Positions 9,525 through 19,380 are shown, counted from the first letter of the stretch. The stretch is 64,000 nt of DNA from Betaproteobacteria bacterium (GCA_020621865.1 JAHRYW010000004.1:1-64000), one strand, 5' to 3'. The notes: generated by a model from the sequence alone, not told the origin. Numbers and translations are program-made.

Positions 9525-10326
9525 TTGCGAACGCAAAATGCTGAGTCTGCTCAAGACATTAAAAAATGAATATGGCTGCGTTGCCGTCAAGGCTGAATTC
9601 GAGGCCGAAGGCACACGCGTGGACGAGCTGCTACGCCTGATGGAAATTGCCCGCAAGGCCGACCTCAAGATCGGCCTCAAAGTTGGGGGCTGCGAGGCCA
9701 TGCGCGATCTGATTGAAAGCAAGCAGTTTGGCGTCGAATACATTATTGCGCCGATGGTTGAAACGCCTTATGCCCTGAGCAAATTCATCCAGGCAAAGGA
9801 CCATGTATATTCAAAGGATGAGCAGATCGATACCGCATTTCTGTTCAACCTGGAAACGCACACCACATTCAAATCGCTACCGGAAATGAGCCGCATGGCG
9901 GTTGCTGGTGGCTTAGCCGGCATTGTCTTTGGCCGGGTCGATTTTGCCGGTTCCATGGGCTGGAACCGTGAGGCGGTAAATTCGCCGGGAATGGCCGAGT
10001 TTTGCCAGGAGGCAGCCCGTCAATGCCGCGACAACGGCCTGGATATCGTTGTTGGCGGAGGCGTATCCGCCGACGCACTTCCGTTCTTGAACGATATCAG
10101 GCAAAGCCATCTGACTCGATTCGAGACACGCAAGGTCATTTTTGGCGCGAATGCGCTGGATGTCTCGGACATGAACGAGGGCCTGCGAGTCGCGGTGCAC
10201 TTTGAGCTACTCTGGTTGCAAAACAAGCGCGATTACCATGGTTTCATTCACCGGGAAGACAATGCCCGTATCGAGATGCTGGAGAAGCGCTGGCAAGTGC
10301 TTTCAGAATGCACCAACAACCACTGA
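9517..10326 (+). CDS. HpcH/HpaI (citrate lyase beta)-type aldolase family protein
   Basis: This 269-residue protein looks like a TIM barrel of the PEP/pyruvate superfamily. Visible landmarks are the early KAEFEAEG strand, the metal-site region [15 protein letters not shown], the [11 protein letters not shown] strand, [17 protein letters not shown] and [14 protein letters not shown]. HpcH/HpaI enzymes make or cleave pyruvate- or acetyl-derived aldol bonds with a divalent metal. Placed between a HAD phosphatase and a radical SAM gene in a sugar operon, it may extend a sugar by a pyruvate-type unit. That role is inference; the family is often found in glycan clusters with no assigned reaction. 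Confidence 0.75.
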   Translation: MNNCERKMLSLLKTLKNEYGCVAVKAEFEAEGTRVDELLRLMEIARKADLKIGLKVGGCEAMRDLIESKQFGVEYIIAPMVETPYALSKFIQAKDHVYSKDEQIDTAFLFNLETHTTFKSLPEMSRMAVAGGLAGIVFGRVDFAGSMGWNREAVNSPGMAEFCQEAARQCRDNGLDIVVGGGVSADALPFLNDIRQSHLTRFETRKVIFGANALDVSDMNEGLRVAVHFELLWLQNKRDYHGFIHREDNARIEMLEKRWQVLSECTNNH

Positions 10327-11435
10327 ACAACTCAGAAACAAAGGCAACTCTCGTGACCGAAAAAAATATTGCTGCTGTTATTCAGCCGCGCATTCACGCT
10401 GCGGCGAAAGTCCCGCTGGAAGACCAGGTGCCTCTGGCGACGCCTTTCTCGGTACACATCGACGTCTGTAGCGTTTGCAATTACAAGTGCAGTTTTTGCT
10501 TTCAGGCGGACAGCCAGGCCATGAAAGCGGTCGGCCTGAAGCGCGGCATGATGAGCTTCGCGATGTTCAAGAAAATAGTCGACGAACTGAGTGCTTTTGA
10601 TCAGAAAATCAAAAAAATCAAGATCGGCAATCACGGCGAGCCGACACTTCACCCCGAGCTACCGGCCATGATCCGTTACGCTCGTGACAGTGGCACGGCC
10701 GAAATAATCGAGTTGTTCACCAACGCATCGCAACTCGAACCAACGCTCAACCAGGCATTGATCGACAGCGGCCTGCAGCGCATCAACATCTCGCTGGAAG
10801 GCTTGTCCGACGAGCGTTACCAGCAGGTCGCCGGGGTAAAGCAAAGCTTCGCGGCCATCGTCGAAGGCGTCCGTCACCTCTACTCCATTCGTGGCGACTG
10901 CAAAATTTACGTCAAGATTGCCGATCAAACCAGTGCGCTATCGCGCGACATCACGCAGAAGTTTGTGTTGAGCGATGCCGAACGCGACTATTTTTTCGAT
11001 ACCTTCGGGAATATCTGCGACGAAATTTTCATCGAAAAGGTTGTACCGCAGTGGGCCGAGGTGCAACTGGACAAGCAGAACCAGGTTTCCGAAACCGGCA
11101 TGTATGCCCAGAAGGTCAAGGTGGACAAGGATGTTTGCCCATTCATTTTCATGTACCTGCACTTCAACTGCGACGGCACCGTCAGCCCATGCACACTGGA
11201 CTGGCCACGCAAAGTCGTTATCGGCAACATCGAACAGCAGTCCGTCAAGGAGATCTGGAACGGTCAGCAGTTGCGTGCCCTGCAGGTTGCCATGCTCGAA
11301 GGCAAACGTTGCGACATCAATTTCTGCAAGAACTGCACAGCGCCGGTCGTTTGCGTCGAAGAGGATCTTGATCCGCACAAGGACAACCTGCTGAAAAAAA
11401 TTCGCCCGTTACTGGCCAAGGTATCGCATTCATGA
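10308..11435 (+). CDS. Radical SAM protein with SPASM-type C terminus (1st of 3)
   Basis: The 375-residue reading carries the radical SAM cluster CNYKCSFC (Cys57, Cys61, Cys64). A C-terminal cysteine set follows: [30 protein letters not shown]. That pattern fits a SPASM domain binding auxiliary Fe-S clusters. The [13 protein letters not shown] stretch is typical of SPASM proteins. The ATG at 10308 overlaps the aldolase gene by 19 bases; a GTG at 10353 would shorten the protein by 15 residues and is also possible. The substrate is unknown. SPASM enzymes modify peptides or carry out sugar dehydrogenation or epimerisation, and the latter fits here. Confidence 0.88.
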   Translation: MHQQPLNNSETKATLVTEKNIAAVIQPRIHAAAKVPLEDQVPLATPFSVHIDVCSVCNYKCSFCFQADSQAMKAVGLKRGMMSFAMFKKIVDELSAFDQKIKKIKIGNHGEPTLHPELPAMIRYARDSGTAEIIELFTNASQLEPTLNQALIDSGLQRINISLEGLSDERYQQVAGVKQSFAAIVEGVRHLYSIRGDCKIYVKIADQTSALSRDITQKFVLSDAERDYFFDTFGNICDEIFIEKVVPQWAEVQLDKQNQVSETGMYAQKVKVDKDVCPFIFMYLHFNCDGTVSPCTLDWPRKVVIGNIEQQSVKEIWNGQQLRALQVAMLEGKRCDINFCKNCTAPVVCVEEDLDPHKDNLLKKIRPLLAKVSHS

Positions 11436-12271
11436 AAATTCTGATTCTCGGCTCCAACGGCTTCATCGGTCGCAACCTGGTGGATTATTTTGCCGCCGGC
11501 CCCCATCAGATTCTTGCGCCAAAGCGTGCCGAATTGAATCTGCTTGATCAGGACGCGACTGAAAACTATCTGCGGGAACAGCGCCCCGACGTAGTCATCA
11601 ACAGCGCCATCAACATCCAGTCTGCGGAAGCCAACCTGCAGATTTACTATAACCTCGAACGCTGTGCCGCCCACTTCGGGCGGTTGATCAACATTGGCTC
11701 GGGCGCCGAATATGCAGCACGCTACTACACGCCTCTTATGGCCGAATCCTATTTCGGTCTGAACATCCCCGCAGACACTTACGGCATTTCCAAGTTCTGT
11801 ATCGCCAAGGACATTGAGCGTTCGTCGCATGACTGCGTCAATCTTCGGGTTTTCGGCATTTTCGGCGAACACGAGGACCATAGCCGGCGCTTCATTTCGA
11901 ACAATATTTGTTCATCGATCCGCAACAACACCATCACGGTCAATCGCAATTCGATTTTTGATTACCTTGACGTCCTGGATTTTGCCAAAATCGTCGAGAA
12001 ATTCCTGACCATGTCTTTGGGATTCAAGTCCTACAATGTTTGCACGGCGACCCAGCGAAGTCTGGCTGAACTGGCAGGGGTCATCGACCGGGAAAGCGGC
12101 CGTCAAAATACCGTAACCGTTGCCAATCGCGATATCTTTTCGACCTACACCGGGGACAATCAGCGCTTGCTCGATGCGATTGGCGGCTTTCACTTCACGC
12201 CGATCGAAGACTCAGTCCGGCGCCTGTTCGCTTGGTATGAAGCCGAATTCGCCGCAGGTCGGATCGTATGA
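11432..12271 (+). CDS. NAD-dependent epimerase/dehydratase (extended SDR), paralogue A
   Basis: This 279-residue Rossmann protein starts [15 protein letters not shown] (GxxGxxG). It keeps the catalytic YxxxK as YGISK (Tyr117, Lys121). It shares a long block with the SDR at 16485-17402 (LRVFGIFGEHED, RFISNNI, FDYLDVLDFAKIVE), so the two arose by duplication. Expected role: reduction, epimerisation or dehydration of a nucleotide-linked sugar. It overlaps the preceding radical SAM stop and the next start by ATGA. Confidence 0.88.
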   Translation: MKILILGSNGFIGRNLVDYFAAGPHQILAPKRAELNLLDQDATENYLREQRPDVVINSAINIQSAEANLQIYYNLERCAAHFGRLINIGSGAEYAARYYTPLMAESYFGLNIPADTYGISKFCIAKDIERSSHDCVNLRVFGIFGEHEDHSRRFISNNICSSIRNNTITVNRNSIFDYLDVLDFAKIVEKFLTMSLGFKSYNVCTATQRSLAELAGVIDRESGRQNTVTVANRDIFSTYTGDNQRLLDAIGGFHFTPIEDSVRRLFAWYEAEFAAGRIV

Positions 12272-13569
12272 ATCCCCGACAGGCTGAATTGCTTGGCCAA
12301 TTAAGCGGCGTCCCGGTCATGATCTGGGGCGCCCGAATGACCGGACTTGGCCTGGTCAGACTCTGCCGAACCCATGGCATCAACGTCATTGGGTTCATCG
12401 ATTCGGATCCTGCATTTTCCGGCAAACTGATTGCAGGGCTACCCTGCCATCCCCCCGCAGCCCTGCCTGAAATCCACGCCCGGCATCCGATTCTTAAAAT
12501 AGTCGTAGCCGCGTCAACCAAAGAGAGCGAGATCAACCAGTTATTGGTGCAGCACGGCTTTTCGACAGCTGACTACATCAATTACTCACATTACTGCGAC
12601 CTTTTCTACACCGTCGACGTGATGGGGACCTGCAACCTCAAGTGTCTCTCCTGCCCCCATGGCGCAGGCGGTGAAGAGCGCCCCCGTGGCCTGATGACGT
12701 TGGACAATTATCGCCAAGTCATCGACAAGATCGTCGCCGAAAACGATCTGGTCACTCACATCAGCCTATACAGCTGGGGGGAGCCCTTCCTTAATCCATC
12801 CCTGCCGGAAATGGTTGCCGAACTACACCGGCGCGGGATTGCGGCAGCGCTATCGAGCAATCTATCGATCAAGAACGAGCATCTGTTGCACAAAGTTCTA
12901 CGTGAAAACCCCGAATATCTGAAAGTCTCGCTATCCGGGTTTTATCCAGAGGCCTATAACGATACGCACAGCGGCGGCAACATCCATCTCGTTCGCTCCA
13001 ACATGTTGCGGCTCCGGTATTACATCGACAAATACCGCCTCGATACGGTGGTTGATGTTAATTACCATCTCTACAACAACAATAACCGCCGCAACTTGCA
13101 AAAAATGCAAGAGTTCTGCGACGAACTTGGCTTCTTCCTCTCCACCACTTACGCCCTTGTCATGCCACTCGAACGTGTCATCGACAAACTAGAGGGCCGC
13201 CCAAGTCCAAGCACACTGGCCCTCGAAAGCAAATTGCTCGTCGGCATCGAGGAAGGCATCGCCTCTGCTACGGTCGAAGGCAAAAATGAGCCAAATTCCA
13301 AAATGGAATGCCCGTTTCTGGAAAACCAGACAATCATCAACTGGGATCTCAGCGTGCCTGTGTGCTGCACCACCTTCAACCGCGGGTCAAATATCGTCGC
13401 CGAGAACTTCCTGTTGGCCAGCAAATCCCAAATCAGCACCACCAAACATCAGGCAGCGATCTGCGCTACCTGCCAGCATCACAACCTGCCAGCCTACAAC
13501 CTAGGCCTGAACCGCAAGCAATGGGAAGCCGTCGCAGCTACCAAACCTAGCGAAGACCTGCCGCTCTAA
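12268..13569 (+). CDS. Rossmann-like domain fused to a radical SAM/SPASM protein (2nd of 3)
   Basis: This 433-residue fusion begins with a Rossmann-like domain (about 1-105: VMIWGARMTGLGLVRLC, then INVIGFIDSD). That domain resembles the nucleotide-binding modules in PglD-type and sugar C-methyltransferase proteins. The radical SAM domain follows with CNLKCLSC (Cys122, 126, 129) and HISLYSWGEPFL. A C-terminal cysteine set (ECPF, PVCC, CATCQHH) suggests an auxiliary cluster. Residues ASATVEGKNEPNSKM near 333-347 are encoded by a dispersed repeat also found in the FliK-like protein at 26823. Substrate unknown. Confidence 0.85.
   Translation: MNPRQAELLGQLSGVPVMIWGARMTGLGLVRLCRTHGINVIGFIDSDPAFSGKLIAGLPCHPPAALPEIHARHPILKIVVAASTKESEINQLLVQHGFSTADYINYSHYCDLFYTVDVMGTCNLKCLSCPHGAGGEERPRGLMTLDNYRQVIDKIVAENDLVTHISLYSWGEPFLNPSLPEMVAELHRRGIAAALSSNLSIKNEHLLHKVLRENPEYLKVSLSGFYPEAYNDTHSGGNIHLVRSNMLRLRYYIDKYRLDTVVDVNYHLYNNNNRRNLQKMQEFCDELGFFLSTTYALVMPLERVIDKLEGRPSPSTLALESKLLVGIEEGIASATVEGKNEPNSKMECPFLENQTIINWDLSVPVCCTTFNRGSNIVAENFLLASKSQISTTKHQAAICATCQHHNLPAYNLGLNRKQWEAVAATKPSEDLPL
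13264..13312 (+). repeat. Dispersed TGCTACGGTC element, copy 2 (inside a radical SAM gene)
   Basis: TGCTACGGTCGAAG (13266-13279) is followed by AAAAATGAGCCAAATTCCA and the dyad ATTCCAAAATGGAAT (13295-13309). Aligned with copy 3 at 27522, about 32 of 36 bases agree, and both are read in the same frame (ATVEGKNEPNS against ATVEAKNGPKS) in unrelated proteins. Confidence 0.6.
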
Positions 13570-13571
13570 CC

Positions 13572-14705
13572 ATGACCGCTACCGCACCAATGCCCTGCCG
13601 CTTGTGCCGCCACCCCCTAGGCATTTCCGATGCAGTTCATATCGGACCTTTTCCCAAGGCGGCACAATACTATCCCGAGCCGGAAGAATTCGTCGGCGAT
13701 CACGGTGTAATGCTGGAGATCGCAGAATGCCCATGTTGCGGCATGACCCAACTACTGAATGAGCCGGTCAGCTATTACAAGCAAGTCATAACTGCGGCCT
13801 CGCTATCTCCGGCAGTCCGGGAGCAAAGGCTGGCTCACTTCAAACAGTTGCGCGACAGCTTCCGTGAATCACCTCGGGCGCTTGAAATCGGTTGTGCCAG
13901 TGGAGAAAACCTGCCACTCCTGCGCAGTGTCGGCTACATCGCCCACGGCATCGAATTCGCCCCCCCTCGATCCGCCCCCACTCTACTCCCGGAAGGCGTG
14001 ACAAACCGCTACCTCCTCGACATAGGTCCCGAGGAACACGGCACCTATGACCTGTTGATCTCCTTCAACTATCTGGAACACCAGCCAGACGCCCGGGCAT
14101 TTTTACAAAAATGCCACGCCTTGTTGGCCGATAGCGGAAAGTTGCTACTGACCGTTCCGAACCTGGATTTTCTATTGTCCAGCCAATCGGCCCATGAATT
14201 CGTTGCCGATCACCTGCTTTACTTCACCGCTGAGACACTCGAAACTGCCTTGCGCATCACGGGCTTTACGCTGACCGACCGGCAGATCATCAACAACCAG
14301 TACGACATCCAGATCATTGCCGAAAAGCGGACCTCGGGCGCCATCGCCACCAGCAAGACAGCGCTTGACGCGCTGGTCATCCGCTTCAATGAGACATTGC
14401 GCAACTTCACCGAGCAAGGCAAAAAGGTAGCGGTCTGGGGAGCCGGTCACCGCACGCTCGCCCTCCTTTCGCTCTCCGAATATCACCTCATAACCTGCAT
14501 TATCGACTCAGCCAAATTCAAACATTACAAATTTGCACCGATATCGCATTTGAAGATACTACCGCCGGAAACCCTGCTTGATCCGGCCTGTGGCATCGAT
14601 GTCATATTAGTCATGGTCCCCGGGATTTACCCGAAGGAAGTCATCGCCAAAATTCAGTCGCTGCCGGTTTCCTACCATGCCGAGCAATTCCCTCCTGAGA
14701 TGTAA
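13572..14705 (+). CDS. Sugar C-methyltransferase-like SAM methyltransferase
   Basis: This 377-residue protein has three parts. An N-terminal zinc-type module has CRLC (Cys9, Cys12) and CPCCG near 52-56. A class I SAM domain has ALEIGCASGENLPLL near residue 103. A C-terminal Rossmann-like domain includes KVAVWGAGHRTLALL. That order is the hallmark of NDP-hexose C-methyltransferases such as TylC3-type enzymes, which methylate C-3 of a 4-ketosugar. Here a branched-chain CDP-sugar would be a natural substrate. It starts 2 bases after the radical SAM stop. It could also act on another keto intermediate. Confidence 0.86.
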   Translation: MTATAPMPCRLCRHPLGISDAVHIGPFPKAAQYYPEPEEFVGDHGVMLEIAECPCCGMTQLLNEPVSYYKQVITAASLSPAVREQRLAHFKQLRDSFRESPRALEIGCASGENLPLLRSVGYIAHGIEFAPPRSAPTLLPEGVTNRYLLDIGPEEHGTYDLLISFNYLEHQPDARAFLQKCHALLADSGKLLLTVPNLDFLLSSQSAHEFVADHLLYFTAETLETALRITGFTLTDRQIINNQYDIQIIAEKRTSGAIATSKTALDALVIRFNETLRNFTEQGKKVAVWGAGHRTLALLSLSEYHLITCIIDSAKFKHYKFAPISHLKILPPETLLDPACGIDVILVMVPGIYPKEVIAKIQSLPVSYHAEQFPPEM

Positions 14706-14773
14706 TCGCGCCATTCATGACAAGAAGCCAATTAAATTTAAGCGACAATCCAAAGTGTCAACAGGAGCCGCGA

Positions 14774-16513
14774 ATGATCAGAGAACTCAAAAAAAAGATT
14801 CTTTTTCTTGTCCCTGTCCATATTTCATATGACTCCTACACATCCCCTCCAAAGAACGCGAGGACAGTGACAAAAAATGGTCGCACCCTAAACACGCTGG
14901 CGACCGACCTGCCACTGGGGCCACTCTCGATATCTGCATATTTAAAAAAGCATTACGAACTCGACGTCAGACTGGTCGACTTCAATGTAGAAGTAAGCGC
15001 ATTAGATGACTTCAGTTATCCATCTTTCGCAGTATTTGCCAAAGAATATTTAGCAAAGATCCGCGAGATGGATTTTGAACCCGACATAGTCGGTATTTCG
15101 AGCTTATTCAGCCCCTCTTATCAAAACTTCATTGAGTTGGGTGCAGTAGCCAAAGCCATTTGGCCAGACACATTCCTTGTGGGCGGAGGAAATATCCCAA
15201 CCAACGCTTACCAGCATATCAACCAAACAGGAGGGTTTGGATTCTTTGATGCACTATGCTTCGGTGAAGGCGAAAAACCGATGCTAGGGTTAATCAGTGC
15301 GGAGTCTCCGGCAACGTACGCAAGTCAATCCGACTCCTGGATCACTGCCAAAAAACTAGAAGATTTTTTCGTTCCGAAGCATGATTTCCTTGTCGATCTC
15401 GATGAAATCCCCTTCTACGATTACGCACTTTGCGATCATGGCAAGCACAGCTTAAATCCTGTCATGACCTCGTATGCTGCTCATTCGGACAGCATGGGTT
15501 ACCACATCATGACCTCGCGTGGCTGCCCATTTCATTGCACATTTTGCGCATCACACCAAGTACACGGGCGAAAGATGCGTTATCACTCAATTGATCGCGT
15601 ATTTTCGGATATCAACCGACTGGTTGACCAATATGCCGCCAAAACCCTGATATTTCAGGATGACCATTTCATGGCGGATAAAACCCGAGTACTTCGTATT
15701 CTTGAGTTCATCGAGCAAAAAAAGCTCAATGCCATTTTCCAAAATGGCCTAACGCTCTATTCGCTTGACTTCGAGACGCTCTCAGCCTTCAAGCGCGCTG
15801 GCGTTAACCAGCTCGTTTTGCCGATTGAAAGCGGCAGCGAAAAGGTCCTTAAGCATCAAATGAAAAAGCCTCTCAAGATGAGTATCTCCAGGCAAGTCAC
15901 CAACGATTGCCGCAAGTTGGGGATCTACACCAACGCAAACATACTCATCGGCCTTCCTGGCGAAACGCACCAGGATATTGAATCTGCACGACTCAACCTG
16001 CGAAATATTCCCGCTAACTGGTACCACGTTGTTTGCGCAAGCCCTGTCGTGGGGAGCGAGATCCACAAGATATCTTCAGAAAATGGCTATATCTCAGGGG
16101 ATGTGCTCGGGGCCGATTATCGATTGGCTGTTATCAACACGCCTGACTTCAGCGCTGATTACATTCAAGATATGCAATATTTATTCAATCTTGAACTCAA
16201 CTTTTTGTACAACAGTGACCTCCGTTTAGGCAATCTGGCAACTGCTGAATCCGGGTTCAGAAATGTGCTGAATCTGCGTCCAGATCACCTGATGGCAAAT
16301 CTCTGTCTCGCTTACGTTCATGCCAAACGCGAAGAGTTTTCCAAGGCCGCTGAATGCCTGAATAAATGTCTTGGCGACAACAGCTCCGATAGTTGGGATA
16401 AATATCTGGCGCTAATGGACTTCAGCATACCGACAGACGTAAATGACATCATCGGATCCTTCGAACACAAATGGGCCCAATCGCATGAAGAAAATCCTAC
16501 TCACAGGTGCTGA
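14774..16513 (+). CDS. B12-binding radical SAM protein with C-terminal TPR-like repeats (3rd of 3)
   Basis: The start is put at the ATG at 14774 because AGGAG (14762-14766) precedes it at ideal spacing; an upstream ATG at 14717 lacks one. The 579-residue protein has an N-terminal cobalamin-binding-like domain (LPLGPLSISAYLKK, VDFNVEVSAL, IVGISSLFSPSYQNFIEL, LVGGGNIPTN). A radical SAM domain follows with CPFHCTFC (Cys251, 255, 258). TPR-like helices lie near the C terminus (AESGFRNVLNLRPDH, KAAECLNKCL). The class includes methylases and ring-forming enzymes. A TPR tail is unusual and may dock a partner. Substrate unknown. Confidence 0.87.
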   Translation: MIRELKKKILFLVPVHISYDSYTSPPKNARTVTKNGRTLNTLATDLPLGPLSISAYLKKHYELDVRLVDFNVEVSALDDFSYPSFAVFAKEYLAKIREMDFEPDIVGISSLFSPSYQNFIELGAVAKAIWPDTFLVGGGNIPTNAYQHINQTGGFGFFDALCFGEGEKPMLGLISAESPATYASQSDSWITAKKLEDFFVPKHDFLVDLDEIPFYDYALCDHGKHSLNPVMTSYAAHSDSMGYHIMTSRGCPFHCTFCASHQVHGRKMRYHSIDRVFSDINRLVDQYAAKTLIFQDDHFMADKTRVLRILEFIEQKKLNAIFQNGLTLYSLDFETLSAFKRAGVNQLVLPIESGSEKVLKHQMKKPLKMSISRQVTNDCRKLGIYTNANILIGLPGETHQDIESARLNLRNIPANWYHVVCASPVVGSEIHKISSENGYISGDVLGADYRLAVINTPDFSADYIQDMQYLFNLELNFLYNSDLRLGNLATAESGFRNVLNLRPDHLMANLCLAYVHAKREEFSKAAECLNKCLGDNSSDSWDKYLALMDFSIPTDVNDIIGSFEHKWAQSHEENPTHRC

Positions 16514-17402
16514 AGGTTTCGTTGGCCGTAATCTGTTAGAAGCCTTAAGCCGCCGTAGCGATTTCGTGCTTCGCGCCCCGCTGCAACATGAAGTCGACCT
16601 AACAAACAGCAATGAAGTCGCGCAATGCCTTGAAACCTTCCAGCCTGATCTGATCATCCATTCAGCGACGTCGAACACAGTCGGCAAGGGTTACGACACC
16701 GACGTATGCGAACAAAATTTGCGTATGTTCTTCAATTTGTTGCGCTATCGACCGCAAGGCTGCCTCATCTACACCCTCTGCAGTGGCTCAAGTTACAACC
16801 GCGACAGCTGGATCCCAAAGATGCCTGAGGAATACCTTGGGGATAACATTCCCACAGACAGCCAAGGATTTTCGAAGTTTGTCATCGCCAGTTACGCGAG
16901 GCGTCTCGTTGACGTGGTCACTCTCCGGATATTTGGAATATTCGGCAAATACGAAGATTACCGGTACAAATTCATTTCAAACACGATTGCCAAACGCATT
17001 GCCGGCTTGGAGGTAACTCTTTTCCGAGACGCAGTCTATGACTATCTTGACGTTGCCGACTTCTGCGAAATCGTAGAGCAACTGGTCGACCGCAATGTCC
17101 GATCTGGCGAATTCAATGTCACCCCGGACAATTCGATCAAACTGTCACAAGCCATTGAGGCGGTTGACCGCTGCCTTGGAGTCAACCTGGGATATCGGAT
17201 CATTACTCAAGGGCTAGGCAAGACCTATACGGGATGCAATAAAAAACTCCGTGCGATACTCAAAGACTATCAGTTCTCACCAATCGACGTTTCAATCCAC
17301 CGATTGACCAAGCATTACCTTGATAACCAACATCAGATTGATGCCGAAGCCTTGAAGAACGATCAGTTGCTGCAACATGCAAAGTCGATCAACAGCCTAT
17401 GA
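16485..17402 (+). CDS. Extended SDR, paralogue B, catalytic Tyr replaced by Gln
   Basis: The ATG at 16485 opens KKILLTGAEGFVGRNL (GxxGxxG), so the 305-residue form is preferred; an upstream frame from 16443 adds 14 unrelated residues. It overlaps the preceding gene by 29 bases. It is a clear paralogue of the SDR at 11432 (LRIFGIFGKYED, KFISNTI, YDYLDVADFCEIVE). Where that protein has YGISK, this one has QGFSK: Gln127 replaces the catalytic Tyr while Lys131 is kept. Ordinary SDR chemistry should be lost or changed, so it may act as a binding partner of its paralogue or as an altered enzyme. Confidence 0.86.
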   Translation: MKKILLTGAEGFVGRNLLEALSRRSDFVLRAPLQHEVDLTNSNEVAQCLETFQPDLIIHSATSNTVGKGYDTDVCEQNLRMFFNLLRYRPQGCLIYTLCSGSSYNRDSWIPKMPEEYLGDNIPTDSQGFSKFVIASYARRLVDVVTLRIFGIFGKYEDYRYKFISNTIAKRIAGLEVTLFRDAVYDYLDVADFCEIVEQLVDRNVRSGEFNVTPDNSIKLSQAIEAVDRCLGVNLGYRIITQGLGKTYTGCNKKLRAILKDYQFSPIDVSIHRLTKHYLDNQHQIDAEALKNDQLLQHAKSINSL

Positions 17403-18454
17403 TTACAACACCTTTGCGCGATGATTTTTCTTTGCTGGCAACAGACGCAGAAAGCTACGCCTGTTTTCAGGGGAAAAATGTATATATCACAGGTGCCACA
17501 GGCCAAATAGCCTGGTATCTGATACGCCTACTCGCGTTCCTGATCGATTCCGGGAAATTGGATTGCCAACTCAGCGCCCATGTTCGCAGCCAGGCACGAT
17601 TGAGCGAAAAATACCCCGACCACGCGTCGCTCCCCTGCCATTTTGTGGTGGATACCGATGCTGCAGCATATTTGGCAACAGCCCGTTGCGACATGCTAAT
17701 TCATTGCGCCAGCATGGCCAGTCCAAAGCACTTTGCCAAGACACCTGTCGATGTCATGGAGGTCAACGGTATCCTCACTCAGAAGCTACTTGAGCAACTG
17801 CGCATCAATAACCCGGCATGTCGCTTCGTCTATCTCAGCACGACCGGCGTCACGGGTTTTATTCCCGATGAGCAACGCCCGACTTCCGAAGCCGACTACG
17901 GCCCCCTCAGTTGTACCGATCTGGAAAATTGCTATTTGGAGTCAAAACGTTTTGGCGAAATGCTCTGCCTAGCGTATTTCCGTCAATACGATATTCCGAC
18001 ACTCATCGTACGCCCATCGATTACCTATGGCCCCGGATTCGACCTCGATGACGGGCGGTCCTATGCGGATTTTGTTCGCTGCCTGTTATCGGCAATACCG
18101 ATAAAACTCACGAGCGACGGCAGTGCGATCAGAAACTTCCTATACATCAGTGACTTTATTTCTGGGTTACTCCTGACAATCACTAAAGCCACACCTGGAT
18201 CTATATATAACATCGCCTCCCCCTATCCGTTGAGCATTTTAGAACTTGCAACGCAATTGAATCACTCGGCTCTCGACAAATCGCTGGGATCTGTTGCGCA
18301 CACCCAGCCCGATCAGGCTGCGATCTCACGAGTCAACTTTAAAAGCACCAATGCTTCTGTCGACAAACTGATCGGATTGGGCTGGCAGCAAAAAATCCCG
18401 GCTATTGAGGGTTTCAAAAAAACAATATTGCACTATATGGAACAACAATCATGA
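17399..18454 (+). CDS. NAD-dependent epimerase/dehydratase (extended SDR), third in operon
   Basis: This 351-residue protein has the Rossmann motif YITGATGQIAWYL (last Gly of GxxGxxG replaced by Ala). It keeps YLESK as YxxxK, and has LSTTGVTGF and the late SDR block LIVRPSITYGPGFD. General features recall UDP-glucuronate decarboxylase and dTDP-glucose 4,6-dehydratase relatives. It is more distant from the two paralogues at 11432 and 16485. It overlaps both neighbours by 4 bases. The exact reaction cannot be told. Confidence 0.88.
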   Translation: MITTPLRDDFSLLATDAESYACFQGKNVYITGATGQIAWYLIRLLAFLIDSGKLDCQLSAHVRSQARLSEKYPDHASLPCHFVVDTDAAAYLATARCDMLIHCASMASPKHFAKTPVDVMEVNGILTQKLLEQLRINNPACRFVYLSTTGVTGFIPDEQRPTSEADYGPLSCTDLENCYLESKRFGEMLCLAYFRQYDIPTLIVRPSITYGPGFDLDDGRSYADFVRCLLSAIPIKLTSDGSAIRNFLYISDFISGLLLTITKATPGSIYNIASPYPLSILELATQLNHSALDKSLGSVAHTQPDQAAISRVNFKSTNASVDKLIGLGWQQKIPAIEGFKKTILHYMEQQS

Positions 18455-19380
18455 CCATTAACGAGCTGAAAAAATCATTTTCTGATGGCAGCATCAGCAA
18501 ACCCGAATTCATCGCAATGGCCTATGAGGAATTCCACAATATCCTATTCGAGTACGCATCCCAGCTTAACGATGTCGATATCAAGGAGATATTAATTGAT
18601 GGCTCCGGAGTCATCTTTACGACCAGGAAAACCGGCACGAAGATTCGTTGCCAGCCCGGCGACCATCGATCTCCGCCAATCGAAACGTTCAATTTTTCAG
18701 ACTTTGAGCCAGCAGAATCAGAAATGATGGAAAAGCTTTTCGACGAACACCAGATTTTCTATGACATCGGCACCAATATTGGCTGGCACTCGCTCAACAT
18801 GTCTGCAAAACACCGCAAAGCCAAGTTCTACTGCTTCGAGCCCATTCCAAAAACTTATCAACAATTAATAGACAACATAAAATTAAATAACGCCAAAAAT
18901 ATCAACTGCTACAACACTGCACTATCCGATCAGCCGGGTAATCAGAAATTCTTTTACTATACGGCCTGTTCCGGCAATGCCTCTGCGGCCAATTTATCGG
19001 AGCGCTCTGACGTCAGCGAAATTGTTTGCCCACAAACAACCCTCGACATGTTTGTTGCAGACAATTCAACACCTCCTCCGGATTTCATTAAATGCGATGT
19101 TGAAGGTGCCGAGCTAATGGTGATCAAAGGTGGCGTAGATACCATCGCAAAACACCAGCCAATTTTAATGGTTGAAATTTTGAGAAAATGGTCATCAAAA
19201 TTCAGCTACAACCCGAATGAAATCTTTCAGCTTCTATATAGCTTTGGTTACTGTGCGTTCACCACTGACGGCAGGGGTTTATTTGAATTTTCTGAAATGG
19301 ATGAATCAACAATTGAAACAAATTTTTTCTTCCTTCACTCCACGAAGCACAAGCGCCTGATTACTAAATTTAGCCATTAG
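18451..19380 (+). CDS. FkbM-family methyltransferase
   Basis: This 309-residue protein has the SAM motif FYDIGTNIGWHSLNMS near residue 105, then FYCFEPIPKTYQQL and the FkbM hallmark FIKCDVEGAELMVIKGG. FkbM enzymes O-methylate sugars of glycans and polyketides. The likely role is capping a hydroxyl of the glycan built by this operon. The gene is markedly AT-rich: 18841-18900 contains only 15 G/C of 60. That differs sharply from the flanking flagellar genes and suggests transfer. Confidence 0.9.
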   Translation: MTINELKKSFSDGSISKPEFIAMAYEEFHNILFEYASQLNDVDIKEILIDGSGVIFTTRKTGTKIRCQPGDHRSPPIETFNFSDFEPAESEMMEKLFDEHQIFYDIGTNIGWHSLNMSAKHRKAKFYCFEPIPKTYQQLIDNIKLNNAKNINCYNTALSDQPGNQKFFYYTACSGNASAANLSERSDVSEIVCPQTTLDMFVADNSTPPPDFIKCDVEGAELMVIKGGVDTIAKHQPILMVEILRKWSSKFSYNPNEIFQLLYSFGYCAFTTDGRGLFEFSEMDESTIETNFFFLHSTKHKRLITKFSH

